Below, piece after piece: positions 10,531 to 22,039 of a stretch of 35,596 bases of DNA (position 1 is the first letter of the stretch; every line of letters begins with the position of its first letter). The translations under genes were made by a program, and so were the position numbers. This stretch comes from Reticulitermes lucifugus (Eukaryota; Arthropoda; Insecta; Blattodea; Rhinotermitidae). The notes below the pieces were generated by a model. It was not told where the DNA came from and ran no database searches. It was given only the letters and a program-made list of their open reading frames with translations. The stretch lies in the NCBI GenBank assembly GCA_026260175.1, contig JAKCWW010005650.1, positions 1 through 35,596 of the forward strand, in the 5' to 3' direction.

Positions 10531-12803
10531 ACCTTTATATTTCACCACAGAAAATGCAATTGCGATTGTTATAAGGAAACGATTTTTCCGTCTATGGGCA
10601 ACAGAACACACAGGGAATGTACAGTGTATGTTACAAACATAATTTGTTAGAAGTAACGCTATTTAGATGTTTTGTATGATACTCAATATTATTGTTTCAA
10701 ATGTAGATGTTATGTATTTGAATCAAATGAGATAAATTCATCCACGATGACCTTCGTGGAGGTGATGGTCGTGACCAATTTGAAGGTCGACCTACTATGT
10801 AGACCAACGTTCCCCAACCAAGGTTCCACGAAACATCTTTAGGGGTTCTGCGAGAAATCGTCGAATAAACAAATAAAAACTATGTAATAATGCGAAAAAA
10901 TTCCAAATATTCCTCTAAACATGGTGGAAATTTTTGTTCGGCAATTGGTAATACTGAAGTATTCTCCGTGCCTTACCAACTGCCTCTTTGTTTTGCTTTG
11001 GTCAGTTCTCATTTAAGATTATATTTAGTTGTATTTTGTCTGTTTCCCATAGGTAGGGTTTTCTCGGGATATAAAAATTTATTTTAATGGTTCTTCCATG
11101 GAAAAGTTGGGAAACAATGATCTAGAGATCTGTGCAGACGAACTGATGTAAAGTTAATAAAGCAGTAATCAGAATAATAGATACGCTGCCAAAGATTCAA
11201 ATCATGTACCTCCGGAACTGACGCATTGCTGCTGAGTCAGGCTTCACAATAACTAGTTTCTGTAATTACATTAAGGTGTATAACAAACGTAAGCTTTATT
11301 AACTCTTCTCGGAACGTTCCGTTCCAATGCAATTAGCAAGTGCCGTCTTTCTGCCTTTAATAAATCTAAAAGACTTGTAAGAATAAAAGGCTTCAAAGGG
11401 CCCTGAAAATTCTGGCACGTAGAATATTCTCATTTCCAGGGGAGAACTAGGAATTTAAGGTCTATATAAATAACACGACGGCGTTTATTAAAAGAACTAC
11501 GAAGTTCTACTCCGCTCAGTCAGTTTGTTCTTTTAAACTACATTATTTAATATTAGAGACAAAGTATTCTGTAACAGTGAGATAGAGTGAGCAATTAATG
11601 AAGCTTTAATTAGTTCAAAATCATTGTCTCCTCCAAAATTTCTTTCTTTGATTTAAACCCTACGTCACCAGTGGAATAACTTCAAATGTAGAAAAACAAA
11701 GTGTGAGGGATTTTACAAAAATAACAGTGAAAAGACAACACGAGGTACAGAGCGCACAAAGAGATTAATTTGTCCTTTGCACAGTGGGATACAATGCCTC
11801 CAAGGCGGTCATAATTCTGTCAATAGTACCCTTTCGCAACTTTTAAACAATATTTTATTAGCATCAGATATAGAGTCATCGTCCCGTAGTCTGTCTTGCG
11901 ACAGGTCTATGACCTCTTTCAAAGCGAGTTCTCAACAGAGTGCGATCTAGTGATTCCTCTCTCAAATTCCAAGTATCTCCTCTTGTCCCTAAGACCATCC
12001 AGAAGGTGCTTACTTCTTCTTCTTCGTGGTGCACACTAAACCTTGGTACTATATACACTTATATGCTGCTTTCCTCTATATGGGCTTAAACGTCACATAA
12101 ATGCACCTTTATTTTATGTACCGTCCAAGAATAAAATTTGTCTCCGAAAAAAGCAGCAAAATTCCTTTCTAATTTAAAATTCTCTTATGATGAAATCCCA
12201 ACTTGCCGTTCCGTTTACAGAGTTTGTTGCGAGAACACACGTTTGTTGTAACGTAACGTGCTCCGACCAACATGCCCTTCTAAATACAGGTTTAGAATAA
12301 AAGTTATTTTATTCTAGACTTAACAAAGAAGCGAAGGCGAAGTTATTATGACTTCGCATCTTCATTACTTCAACCCTGAAACAAAAGCCACACTGTTCCT
12401 AAACGAAATATGATTTCTCTCTTGGCTTGGGGTTTGTGAATCCCTATTATATTGTCTCGCTTTTTGGCAAAGATGTGAACAGAGTGCTAAAACTTATTGA
12501 AAAAGAAATATATAAAACGACTCTTAAGTTCCTGTTAGCTGAACCATTCGTGCTTAATTTGAAGAAGTTATATGATTTATTCTTTACTGTTTCCCTATAC
12601 AGTGAACGTGTACAGCTGTTTTATGGTTAAAAAATGACATCGTTAAGAGCAGAATAATATATTTCAGTTATTAATATATCTGGAAGGCAACCCCAGGAAA
12701 AAAGGTGTATATTTCAGATCAAGTTTTTGTTACTCTTTCATCAAGTTCAATATATGCCACATGTCAGTAGCTTATGGTCTACAATAGCAGTAAGCTACAG
12801 GTA
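10531..12803. other. Gene-free stretch
   Basis: Over 2 kb of AT-rich DNA in which I recognise no exon, SINE or tandem array. A short inverted pair, gcgaagt and acttcgc near 12340-12357, is too small to interpret. Confidence 0.4.
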
Positions 12804-13087
12804 ACGAAGCCGTGGCGAAGTTGGTTAAGGCACTGCGCTACAAGCCGGAAGAACACGGGTTCGATTTTTCATTGACTTAATTGACTCAATCTTTCCAGCC
12901 GCAATATGACGCTGGGGTCGACTCAGCCTCTAACAAATTAATACCAGGAATATCTCCTGGGGGTAAAGGCGGCCGGCTCGTAGGGCTGGAAAACTTACCA
13001 CCTTCATGTGCCGATTGTCTAGAAATCCTGGGAGCCTCAAATTACTGGAGCCCCGAGGACCTGTTAGGGATAGCTTCTACCTTTACA
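12804..13087 (+). mobile_element. tRNA-derived SINE, family 3, copy A
   Basis: The tRNA-like head has A-box region gtggcgaagttggttaaggc and B-box remnant cgggttcgatt. The body (gccgcaatatgacgctgggg, accaggaatatctcctgggg, gtgccgattgtctagaaatc) ends in tacctttaca. A 92-codon open frame at 12881-13159 is only read-through of this SINE. Confidence 0.88.
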
Positions 13088-13503
13088 ATCAAGGGTTTTC
13101 GGCTTCATGAAGAAATAACAGTAATGCAGATAGAGGCAAATTCAGAGGCAATTAAGTAATCACAGAGCCATAATAGCCTTTGTCACATGCGACTACTGAA
13201 GTAATGTGAGTGCGTGACCACATTCAGTAGGCTACGTTAATTGCATTTCCTGAAATCCCTCATCAAAAGAGCGCAAAGGGATTAAAAACAGCAAAAGTGC
13301 AGTACTGGGGGCACATTTTATAATATACCAACGACTTATTCTGAAGAACAAATGACATTTTTAACATGGAATATGAAAAAAATCTTTCAGTGTCACAAAA
13401 ACACGCCTTTCCAAAAGTTATAACAAAAACCTACGCACTGGTAACATTTCATGTGATGCTAATCACGGTACAGCCGACACAAGCAAGAGTTAATATATGA
13501 CTT

Positions 13504-13735
13504 CAGGCTTCCGCCGCCGTGTAGTTGAGACCTTCGCTCTTCTGGGATGTTACGCGGCGTAGGTTGGTAGTTGGTTACCGACGTTTCGGGACAGCCTATC
13601 CATCCCATCTTCAAGGACAATTTGTTCTTGCACTGCCTTACCCTTTCGGACGGGACAGAGAGGTTGTCCCGAAACGTCGATAAGCAACTACCAAGATATG
13701 CCGCATAACATCCTAGAAAAGCAAATGCCTCAGGA
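13504..13735. mobile_element. Foldback element with inverted ribozyme-like arms, copy 1
   Basis: The left arm 13539-13606 and right arm 13652-13721 are diverged reverse complements. Each carries cgacgtttcgggaca or its inverse tgtcccgaaacgtcg. The left end, caggcttccgccgc onward, matches elements at 24336 and 24552. The left arm read on the minus strand gives TTGAAGA, a stem II with GGGA/TCCC ends, GAA, palindromic ACGT and C, which is a decayed hammerhead layout. No protein is encoded. Confidence 0.75.
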
Positions 13736-13976
13736 AATGTGATGGATAACAAGTCATTCAAGGCCAACTGCTATATTTTAGGATATCCTATCAGTGTTTA
13801 GACGGGGCTGTTTCGGTAGACTCGTCTGTGTTTAAATTATTCTGAGCAGACTAAGTTGTCTAGGGTAAGTATTGTGTAGGCGTATGTTTTAACAGCGATT
13901 AAAATTCGGGCTCAAGAACAACAGGGAATATCTTCAACAGGTCACGTCTTAACAAGAGCTCTACGCCTGCGAGTTG

Positions 13977-14258
13977 TTGTTTTTTATTTATTAAAGGGCC
14001 CCGCAGCAGATGCTACGGACGCACCGCAGCCTTAAGGCTTATTGTGCAACCCTGTGATGAAGATGATTAGTTTTTTTCCTCTTTCCTTGTAATGGAGCAC
14101 CGGTGGAATGAAATTGACAGGAAAAAACGAAGTTCTCGGAGAAAAACATGTCCCAGTGCCACTTTGTCCACCATAAATCTCACATGGACCGACCCGGGAT
14201 CGAACCCGGGCCTCCGCGGTGAGAGGCCAGCGAAAAACCGCCTGAGCAATGGCACCGC
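13977..14258 (-). mobile_element. tRNA-derived SINE, family 4, copy A
   Basis: On the minus strand the head ggcggtgccattgctcaggc followed by B box gggttcgatcccggg is tRNA-like. The body includes gtgccactttgtccaccata (as read on the + strand), and the 3' end is the aagggccccgcagcag block plus a T/A-rich tail. An 11-bp target-site duplication, cctgcgagttg, lies at 13966-13976 and 14259-14269. The other full copy is at 34382. Confidence 0.92.
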
Positions 14259-14584
14259 CCTGCGAGTTGGGTTACTTAGCTACTTGGCCAATCAGAGAGG
14301 CGAAAGTAAGCAGAACTAAGTTCTTCCATAAAATAAAACCTCTAAGTTCATGGAGTTCATTCCTTCTCGACAATTTGAGTGCTAATCAACTCTTCCCCAA
14401 GTTTTGTTGAAACCGAAGATTCATCAACGTGATCAAAACAGCCCGCCAATGAATTCTTTTCTGAGCCGGTTTAAACCATCCCCAACATTCTTTCTTTAAA
14501 GTACAATTTAATATTCTCCTTCCATTCATTTATAAGTCTCCAAGGTATAATCTTCCTTCAATTACGCCCAGTAAATTATTACAC

Positions 14585-14813
14585 GCCGATCCCAGTGGCA
14601 GCGCAGTCTAAGGCGTGGGTCTTCGGCCGCACGATTGCTGGTATTGCGGGTTCGAATCGCGCCGGGGGCATGGATGTCTGTCTCTTGTGATTGTTGTGTG
14701 TTGTCTGGTAGAGGTCACTGCGACGGGCCGATCACTCGTCCAGAGGAGTCCTACCGAGTGTACTGTGTCTAATTGGGTGTGATCGAGGAACCTCATAGAG
14801 GAGGCCTAAGCCT
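14585..14813 (+). mobile_element. SINE family 1, copy B
   Basis: Starts gccgatcccagtggcagcgc with B box gggttcgaatcgc, then the family body through gatcgaggaacctcatagag. The 3' end is cut or diverged after gaggcctaagcc and no clear flanking duplication is seen. Confidence 0.88.
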
Positions 14814-15246
14814 AACGATATTGCCACGGTTATAAATTGCGTTATTTCTTTGAGCTACTTCATGCCAAAACAGGCTGTTCTATGTAGAACAGTACCTTAA
14901 ATCAGCCACGCCCACTTCACGTCACGCATTTCCTATATCGTCATTTATAGTTTCCCTCTAATTTCACTTGCAACGTTACGTAACTTAAGCAGCTGACACA
15001 GTGCACCAAGAAATGACACAGATACCAACCATTTAGGTCACCAGTGTTATTTCATACTGATAGTTTTCAAGGGTTTCAATTTCTTCGTGCAGCTTTATTT
15101 CGGGCGAATTCAACTGCAAATATAATGTGTCTGTGTTTACTTTAAACAAAAATAATATATACGCTAATTTACGTACCTTGAGTAACAGTTTCAGTAACAC
15201 CAACATGACTGTCGTCATGTCGTACGAAAGATTTATGACTACGAAA

Positions 15247-15524
15247 AGTAAAAGTAAATTTGTCCTCATGCAAGCAATGGAGACATGTGGGGAATGGATG
15301 TAGAGCTACACTAATCCTTAACCTCGGCACTAGATGGAGGTGAGTGTTCAGATTCACGCCCAGATCGCTTTAGCCCCGATAAAAGAGCCTCCATTACACA
15401 CCGAATATGAAGCTGAATGGGATTCAGCCGGTATGGACGCTTTTGAAAATAGAGAGATATCTTACTCCTGACTCGAACGCCCGGCGTAGCGTAGTCACAA
15501 TACCGCCTAAGCTATCTCAGCCCC
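15247..15524 (-). mobile_element. SINE family 2, copy B (diverged)
   Basis: It contains the aaaagtaaaagtaaattt tail, the cctcggcactagatggaggt body block and the head remnant cctaagctatctcag. Several indels mark it as an old copy. Confidence 0.75.
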
Positions 15525-16850
15525 CTTACGCGCTATATAACTTATTATAATCATGTTTTGAAGTCACGACTTAAAGTACTTGTCTTCAGCAAGGAGCTGG
15601 TCAGTAAAACGGAGATAACTAATGACATAATGTGCAGGAGACCTCAGCAGGACTGTAAATAATGTGCAGGAGACCTCAGCAGGACTGTGGATAATAAAAG
15701 TCTGTACTTGCTTTCCGTTCGTAATAAAGCGTCTAAACCTGCTAATGGCGAAAGCTTGTTTCAGAAGCGCTGTGCACTTTACGAACTTAATTAGTATATG
15801 CCAGCAAATACAAGGAGCAATGGCTGTTTAATGAACATGCTGTTCGAAACTGCGTATCGTAACCAACAAAGATCGTTAAATTAAACACATTTATATCTAC
15901 AGTTACAAACCTAACTTCTATTATACATCATAAAGGGAAGAAACTATTAACAAAAAGTCACTTATTCCTTACCGTGGAAAGTTTAACTACAAAATTCAAA
16001 GGTTAAATTATCTGGGCAGTCACTTCCTGGTTAAGGTTAAGGTTAATCACGTTTCCTCGCTCCACAAAGGTTTAAACAGCTAAGCAATAAGAAAGTTAAG
16101 GCCTCTACTATACGGATAATTCGGTGGCTGTTAATGTATTAGGTTCTCGGGCCTTTCAAGACATTGAACTAAACTGTTGACTTGTAAGTGCTGGATATAT
16201 TGCACGTCAATTACAGGATTGCAGCAACATGTGCTCCAGAGATGAAATCCTTTACTGTTCAAAAGTACCCTATAGTTCAAAAGTAGTGAATAGAAAACTG
16301 TAGTTCGAGAACAACTTGGAGGTAAGAAATATATTTCAAAATGGCCGCCGGGAAAATAATCAGCGGTAAGGCAAACTCTCCATATTAAGTGTGAGTGATT
16401 TATTTTGTTTATTTTTCAACAAATGTTATTTTGTAACTTCTTCCACTTCATAATTTACATGAATACTTAGAAGAGCTTCTATTTTTCAGAAGGGAAATCT
16501 TATATAAATCATATGTCAGAGGTTCAGCTGCGCGACAACGTGTCTGGTCAAATGTTGTTCAAAGAGAGACAGTGGAAATTGTAAAGTGAAAATTCTTAAA
16601 CGAAAGACACATATAAATTTAGATGAAAATTTCCGCATTATGATTTTCAGAAAAACAGGGGCACTGGGAGTAAACTGACCTAAAAGAGTAGAGATGAAAG
16701 AATATCATAAAAATCAAGTAAAAATAAACGATCGTAACTTATTTAACAACACTATCATCCACAGATGGTAGAGGTTTATAGAATTAAGTGTTGTGTGAGA
16801 AAACAGGATGACAATTGGCGATTCAAAATTCGTTGATGATAAAGTTTCAC
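15525..16850. other. Gene-free stretch with one tandem duplication
   Basis: AT-rich and free of recognised genes or SINEs. It contains the 32-bp direct duplication at 15627-15690. The word ggttaaggttaaggttaat at 16030-16048 is a short repeat, not a telomeric array. Confidence 0.45.
15627..15690. repeat. Two-copy 32-bp tandem duplication
   Basis: The unit starts ataatgtgcaggagacctca. Copies at 15627-15658 and 15659-15690 differ only at the last two bases, which points to a recent slip or duplication. Confidence 0.95.
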
Positions 16851-16879
16851 GTGTTCTGGTATATGAGCCGTCTCTATTG

Positions 16880-17270
16880 GTATATACGTGCCGACGTTTC
16901 GGGGATCTCTTTACCTGCAGTCCGGCCTGCCAGAAGAATTTTAGTACAGTTCCTATGTATTTGAAGAAATTAACCTGGAACTCTTCCGAAGAGACTGAGG
17001 CAAACCAATTAAACCTCGAGGCCGAATAAACTGCACCTCAGTAAAGGGCATTTCCAGAATGGAAGTCAGATGCTCTAAACATCAGTTCTGCTGAGTAGTT
17101 GGTACCCGAAAATTTCAAAAAGCGTGGTGGTCTCATCTTCAAGGGTAAAACATTCCAATGAATAATTATACATTTCCACCTTTGAAGACAAGACCACCAC
17201 ATTGTCTCGAAAGCCTGGGCATCAATCATTCAGCGACGCGGTGGCAAATCCCAGAAGAACAGATTTTCAG
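16880..17270. mobile_element. Decayed foldback element related to copies at 13504 and 24552
   Basis: It contains gccgacgtttcgggg at 16890-16904, a 21-22 bp inverted pair at 17124-17144 and 17179-17200 (gtggtggtct facing agaccaccac), and the right-end block cccagaagaacagat near 17248. The words catcttcaaggg and tttgaagacaagacc match the core region of the ribozyme-like families. The short open frames at 16808-17029 and 17038-17396 are not genes. Confidence 0.5.
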
Positions 17271-17710
17271 ACCGCAGCTGCACCGCTGCGAAAGCCTGAA
17301 ATATCACAAGTAAAAGTTTCTGCCACTGCAGCTAACCTACTCTATACCAGACCGGAACAAACAGAGCGAAATAAATCAGCTCAAAAGGGGTTTTAACGTT
17401 GGTCTCATATTACTGAGTGTCTGGACTCTGTCCATCATTTAGTGTTCCAAAAGCAAAACAAAGTTTCAGAAACTGGATCTGCTTCCTGCCGCAGGTGAAA
17501 GGTTGGGGAGGCAGCTACTGAGTTTAGACCGAGAGGAAGAACAGTGCTCGATCTCTGGATACCATACGTCATACCGTACTCTATATATACACCCAGATTT
17601 TGACAAAAAATATAACAGAAAATGCACCATAAATATTTTGTGAATACTCACGAATAACTAAAACTATGAGAGACACTGGAATAGGTAGATTTGACATTCT
17701 TATCTGATAC

Positions 17711-18174
17711 AAAGGTAAAGGTCGCCCCATAACATGCCAATGGAAGCACAAAAGGACAGTAGAAGTATAGATCTTCCCATGCTTAACCTTGGCGCTAGAT
17801 GGGGATGGGTGGCCAACACAAAGCCCCGGCTGCTTTACCCCCGGGAAAGAGCCCTGGTAGTTATTGTAGAGGATGCTGTGTAGCCCCAACGGCCGGTCTG
17901 GACGAGGTATGGAGAAGAGAGGATCTGTTAAAAAGCTGAAGATGGGCAGCCAATGACAACTACACTTTGCATTGATTTAATGAATATATTGTGCATAATA
18001 CATATTCAATCTATGGGAAGTATAGTTGTGATTGACTGCCCCTGTCCCTCTCTTTATTTGAACATCACAACGGGATGTCACACATAAAGAGAAAGTCTCT
18101 TGCCCGCTCCGGGACCCGAACCACGGACTGTCCAGGGCTTGGAGCCTCGCTATACCAACTACGCTATACCAGCC
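17711..18174 (-). mobile_element. SINE family 2, copy C, split by a nested insertion
   Basis: The body runs from aaaggtaaaggtcgcccc (17711) to ggccggtctggacgag (about 17890-17905). The tRNA-like head reappears at about 18095-18174 (ggactgtccagggcttgg, ctataccaactacgctatacc). Roughly 170 bp in between are absent from other copies, so this is best read as one SINE interrupted by a later insertion. Confidence 0.65.
17935..18060. mobile_element. Small inverted-repeat insertion nested in SINE 2
   Basis: The arms 17944-17966 and 18019-18041 are reverse complements at 20 of 23 positions (gggcagccaatgacaacta facing its inverse), with an AT-rich 52-bp centre. The exact borders and the target duplication are unclear. 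Confidence 0.5.
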
Positions 18175-18275
18175 TCTTCCCCCAACGTGTGGGTAGAATG
18201 TGTAATTTATGAATGTTTAACCTGGTGGTAGACATAATAACTACGAACTTAAAATGTTAAAGCATAAATTTAATT

Positions 18276-18530
18276 GCCGATCCCAGTGGCCGTGCGGTCT
18301 AAGGCGTGGGTCTTCGGCCGCTCGCTTACTNNNNNNNNNNNNNNNNNNNNNNNNNNNNNNNNNNNNNNNNNNNNNNNNNNNNNNNNNNNNNNNNNNNNNN
18401 NNNNNNNNNNNNNNNNNNNNNNNNNAGTCCTACCGACTGTGGTGTGTCTCAAATGTGTGTGACCATGAAACCTCGACGAAACTAGGAGACCCAGGCCCAT
18501 ATAGGGCTGTCGAGCCATAGGAAAAAAAAA
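18276..18530 (+). mobile_element. SINE family 1, copy C, containing an assembly gap
   Basis: The head gccgatcccagtggccgtgc and the tail agtcctaccgactgtggtgt to the A-run match copy A. The middle, including the B box, is replaced by N at 18331-18425. Copy A has 97 bases between the matching edges and the gap has 95, so the gap covers only SINE sequence. Confidence 0.9.
18331..18425. other. Assembly gap (95 N)
   Basis: Unresolved bases inside a SINE. Reading frames drawn across it (18254-18548) are artefacts. Confidence 0.99.
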
Positions 18531-18628
18531 TACATTAAACCTAATCATAATTAGGTGAAAACATCAGGCTACCTTCCAACATATCTACACTTAGTGCAGC
18601 TATAATCATTTCCGATGTTTCATTTCAG

Positions 18629-18744
18629 GAGTTTCCGTTGGTGCCAGTGTATTCACAATCACAGCCATGAGTATCGACCGATACATGGCTATCAGACATC
18701 CGATGGCGTTCCGCAAGATATTTAACAGGTCTACGACTCTATTC
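18629..18744 (+). CDS. Class A peptide-type GPCR, internal exon (TM3 end, DRY motif, ICL2)
   Basis: This is an internal exon of a seven-helix plasma-membrane receptor that would couple an extracellular ligand, probably a neuropeptide, to G proteins. After a polypyrimidine tract ending tttcatttcag, the exon reads (g)GVSVGASVFTITAMSIDRY and continues through MAIRHPMAFRKIFNRSTTLF. That covers the second half of TM3, the DRY motif (SIDRY) and ICL2. The donor is gtaagt at 18745. Its first two bases complete a glycine codon begun in the preceding exon; the exon ends in phase 0. The upstream exons (N-terminus, TM1, TM2, ECL1 with its cysteine) were not found in this window. The GVSVGAS stretch is typical of peptide receptors. 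I cannot name the ligand: the sequence alone does not separate the QRFP, NPY, galanin or orphan insect groups. Confidence 0.9.
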
Positions 18745-20110
18745 GTAAGTATAGCTTCTTTAAAGCTGTTAGTATTTCAGTCATTTTCAACTGCAGATTG
18801 AAATTAAATCAGTTGGATGCAGAGCTGAACGCAATGACGAGCCAAAGGCAGACATGTGTCCTTTTACAGCTATCCTATTTAGCTACATAGACAATTATGA
18901 GAGCTCTATTGCATAAACTTTCATTCTGTAGTAAGTAACTAATTCACTCCAAAGACCAGAGTCCTCTTTGGAAAGGAAATACTGTCTAATCCGGTCAAGA
19001 TATTAGCCACACTTATAAAACCCAAATATTCTTTATCGTGATGAAAAGATTCAGCCATTTTGTAGGAAACAGGGAAAAGAGATTCATCCGTTAAGGCCTG
19101 CTGTTTACTATATGTACCGTCACGTGTTACACTGTAAATTCTAAATTTCGACCACAAAGTGTATTTACATGTCCTCTATGATACTAACAACAACCAGCAT
19201 TGCCGTATTGGTCGTTGCAATGGAAGTACAGTGTATTCCGTGCGAGGTACGATCTGAATTTTTGTGTATAATACAAATTAATGTCAGTATTCGGAGGGTC
19301 AATTTAGTATCAAATGCTTAATTCTAACATGAAATCGTACAATGAAACACTGAGGCATCAGCGACTTGACTTGTTGCTTACACAAAGCGGGGTGTGACGT
19401 AGAATATTTCTAACCTTGCAAAATTTACACTTTAACAGATCGTAAAACTTCATTAGCCACAAATAATCCAAGACACAGGATAAAGTCTACAGCACACAGA
19501 ATGGCCAGAAGATTCAGTACGTAAGAGAGACTGAAGCAGAGATACCAAGAAAGAGTTTTCTGTCTTTGAAAGAACTCGCTTTCACAAATGTTTCCCAATG
19601 CGCACTGTAGTGACTACAGAGTAAATATAACATACAAACACAAAACGGCAAAACCTAAGAAAAAATCTACTGTATGTTGGCTCCTGGAGTTAAAATATTT
19701 GTTGAATGTGCAAAGACGACACTATGCATAATACGAAGGTCAGGCATCTGAAGGACGGAGCATTAAGCACTTGTCGGAACAAAAGCGACAGATATGGTCT
19801 TGCATCAGCAAGAAACAAGCTAGCTTCCCGTTGACGCTGACTCAGCGGAGTCAGTGAGGCTTTTTAGTGTAGCCAGGGAAAATCCTTTATTCCAGCAGAC
19901 AATTTCAAATTTCCTCCTCCTCCCAACTACGGTGCAGGAAAGACTTTACAGTCGTTTAAGGTGGCGTGATACAAAATCCAGAAAGTGAAAGTAATGGAAT
20001 CAGAAGATAGATCAAATCTGAAGAAATTTCCCCAAACATGCGGGGTAAGATCCTTTATGACAATAATAACGGACAAAACGAACATATATGGATGTTCTCA
20101 ATAATACATA

Positions 20111-20200
20111 AACCAACAAATGCACGTAATAAAATACAATTCATAAGGAGTATGAAACTCCTACATGTTTCGGCACTGGAGTGCCATCCTCGGGGAATTT
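20111..20200 (-). ncRNA. Hammerhead-like ribozyme copy with altered core
   Basis: Minus-strand order: AAATTCC (20194-20200), core CCGAGGA (20187-20193), extra T, stem II GGCACT/AGTGCC with a CC loop (20172-20185), GAA (20169-20171), palindromic ACATGT (20163-20168), A (20162), GGAGTTT (20155-20161). Stem I makes seven continuous pairs, one a G-U wobble. The core has C in place of the invariant U4, so cleavage is probably lost. G at position 7 is tolerated in hammerheads. The minus-strand box gtgcatttgttggtt follows at 20111-20125. Confidence 0.6.
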
Positions 20201-20420
20201 TATAACAAAGGAATATAATCCAACATGTTAGTCTAGGCATTTACACTGCCCGTATTGGAATGCTCTGTCAAAGGCATCAAAGCTGTTCTTAGCATCTCTT
20301 GTACTATGCCTTTTATTCAGAGCTAAGTTTGTAATTTGTTCATCAAATTAAGACCTAGAAAAAATGTTTTGTAATATTCGAAATTAATCAGGCAATGCAA
20401 GCAACACGATGAAATTTATA

Positions 20421-20558
20421 CAAATATATAAATTATTTATTTAGACGCTCCAACACGTTTCGGCCTATCAACCTATCGTCTGATTGCATTAAATGATATT
20501 CCTATGGTCAATAGGCCGAAATATGTTGGAGTGTTTAGTTAAATAATTTGTGTATTTG
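20421..20558. repeat. Palindromic element with 48-bp arms
   Basis: The arms 20421-20468 and 20511-20558 match in inverse at about 40 of 48 positions, and most differences are transitions. Both carry tttcggcctat or its inverse beside gaaac/gaaat, as in the ribozyme-like elements. A 42-bp spacer separates the arms. Confidence 0.8.
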
Positions 20559-20589
20559 TGTGGGTTGCGTTGTCTTCGTAGACTGACAT

Positions 20590-20772
20590 TCAGAACAATT
20601 AAAATATGGCGTTAACAGAAGAACAGTAGTAAAACCAAGAAGAAGATGGGAGAACATCTTCCAGAGGGATGCATTACAGATCCTAGGATTACGAGGTTGG
20701 AGGAGACGAGCTCGGGATAGAGAAGAATGGAGGCGTCTCTTGAGGGTGGCCGGGGCCCAGAAGGGGCTGTAG
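20590..20772 (+). pseudogene. 3' coding end of a non-LTR retrotransposon (LINE)
   Basis: In one frame the sequence ends RRRWENIFQRDALQILGLRG, WRRRARDREEWRRLLRVAGA, QKGL, stop (tag at 20770-20772). This W..D....G.RGWRR.A.DR.EWR pattern is the usual C-terminus of endonuclease/reverse-transcriptase proteins of LINE elements. Only about 60 codons remain; the reverse transcriptase domain is absent upstream. This is as expected for a 5'-truncated copy. It lies in the receptor intron on the receptor's strand. Confidence 0.75.
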
Positions 20773-22039
20773 CGCCGTATATGCATGGATGAAGAATAAG
20801 GCATATATCACGTTTAACCGTGGAGTGACTTTTGGAATGTTACATTGAGTGGACGATTGCTTCTTTTGGAATAATCAATCGCACTTTGTCAGACTGATAC
20901 GTAATATAGTAATTAATAACAGGTGCATATGCCTTACGGTCGTGACACGGCAGCAGTCATAAAGACAGCCGTACCAGTGTCCAGCTAGTGCCGCTGTAAC
21001 CGGCATCTCCATCCTTAGAAACTACACATAAGTCGTGTTCGTGACATCGAGTAGAGGTAAGACTGAACGAGTGGGCAGTCCGTCATCAAAATTTAATGGC
21101 GATGACTAGTAACAGGATATAACCATTTTATGAAGAGCTTTCACTGCTTAATGCGTAATGTCTTCCTGTCCTTAGTCACAGTTCACAGTTCCGTCGTGTT
21201 GCTTGTATAAATGGCATCCCAACCATGCCACATTCATGTACAGTCAGCAAAGCAATACAGACTACGGCTTACCGAACTGCCATAACTGCACCCGAATTAA
21301 ATTACCATAATCAAAGAAGAGTACTGAACATTTATGCAGAGCACTAAAAGCATGCATAAACTTGTTATTTCATGTCGGCAGTGGATTGCTTCTAGTCACG
21401 TACAGAGTTCTGTCCTATTGCATCATCTCTAATTCACACAAGAGAAATTATTTTATACCAGACTTGATGGCCGCTACGATGACTTGGTTAATGCGTCCTT
21501 TTAATGATTCTGTGTTGAAATATTAATTAGAGATGGTATTACTGTTAATATCCTGCAAGCAGCAACCTGTGCATTCATTTAATGATGATTCGAAAGTGCA
21601 TTTTTTTCTCGTTTAGCTCTAATGCATTTTGAAAGAGTGAATATTGGCAGCTGTGAGGTAAAGTGAGGAAAGGATACCCTGGGCGTCAACGTGTCAACTT
21701 TCCCTGCAACAGGATTAGCAACCTTCGAAAAACAGAATGAAGCTTTACGGTCACCAATAAATACTACAGTACTACGCTGTTTCCCCTTATCAGCAGTAAA
21801 GTGCGAAAAGACCAAACCCAATCCTGAGCTGGTTCCATCACCCCTGCCATATACTTGGAGTGAATGTTTGGATATCACTTCCATTTTAAACGTGACGCAA
21901 TTGATCATCAAGACAACGAGGGACATCACATAGAACTCGAACTGATGATATTTTACCGTTTTAAGACTTATACTTTACCACCAAGTTTAAGAATACATTG
22001 AATGCATTACGCCTCCGATAGTTGGCTTAAGATGTTCGC

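Noticed and set aside
12881..13159. A 92-codon plus-strand open frame
   Set aside because: It coincides with the body of a family 3 SINE and the same peptide words appear in the other copies.
16025..16050. ggttaaggttaaggttaat as an internal telomere-like repeat
   Set aside because: Only three imperfect units are present, and they do not match the insect TTAGG repeat.
16280..16330. Donor-like gaggtaag as the end of the missing upstream receptor exon
   Set aside because: The upstream frame reads KTVVREQLG and lacks the TM2, ECL1 cysteine or TM3 features required.
18254..18548. Open frames across 18254-18548
   Set aside because: They are created by unknown bases in the assembly gap and by SINE sequence.
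21579..21933. Overlapping 116- and 80-codon frames on opposite strands
   Set aside because: Neither has recognisable domains, splice context or family resemblance. They lie in the receptor intron in mixed repeat surroundings.
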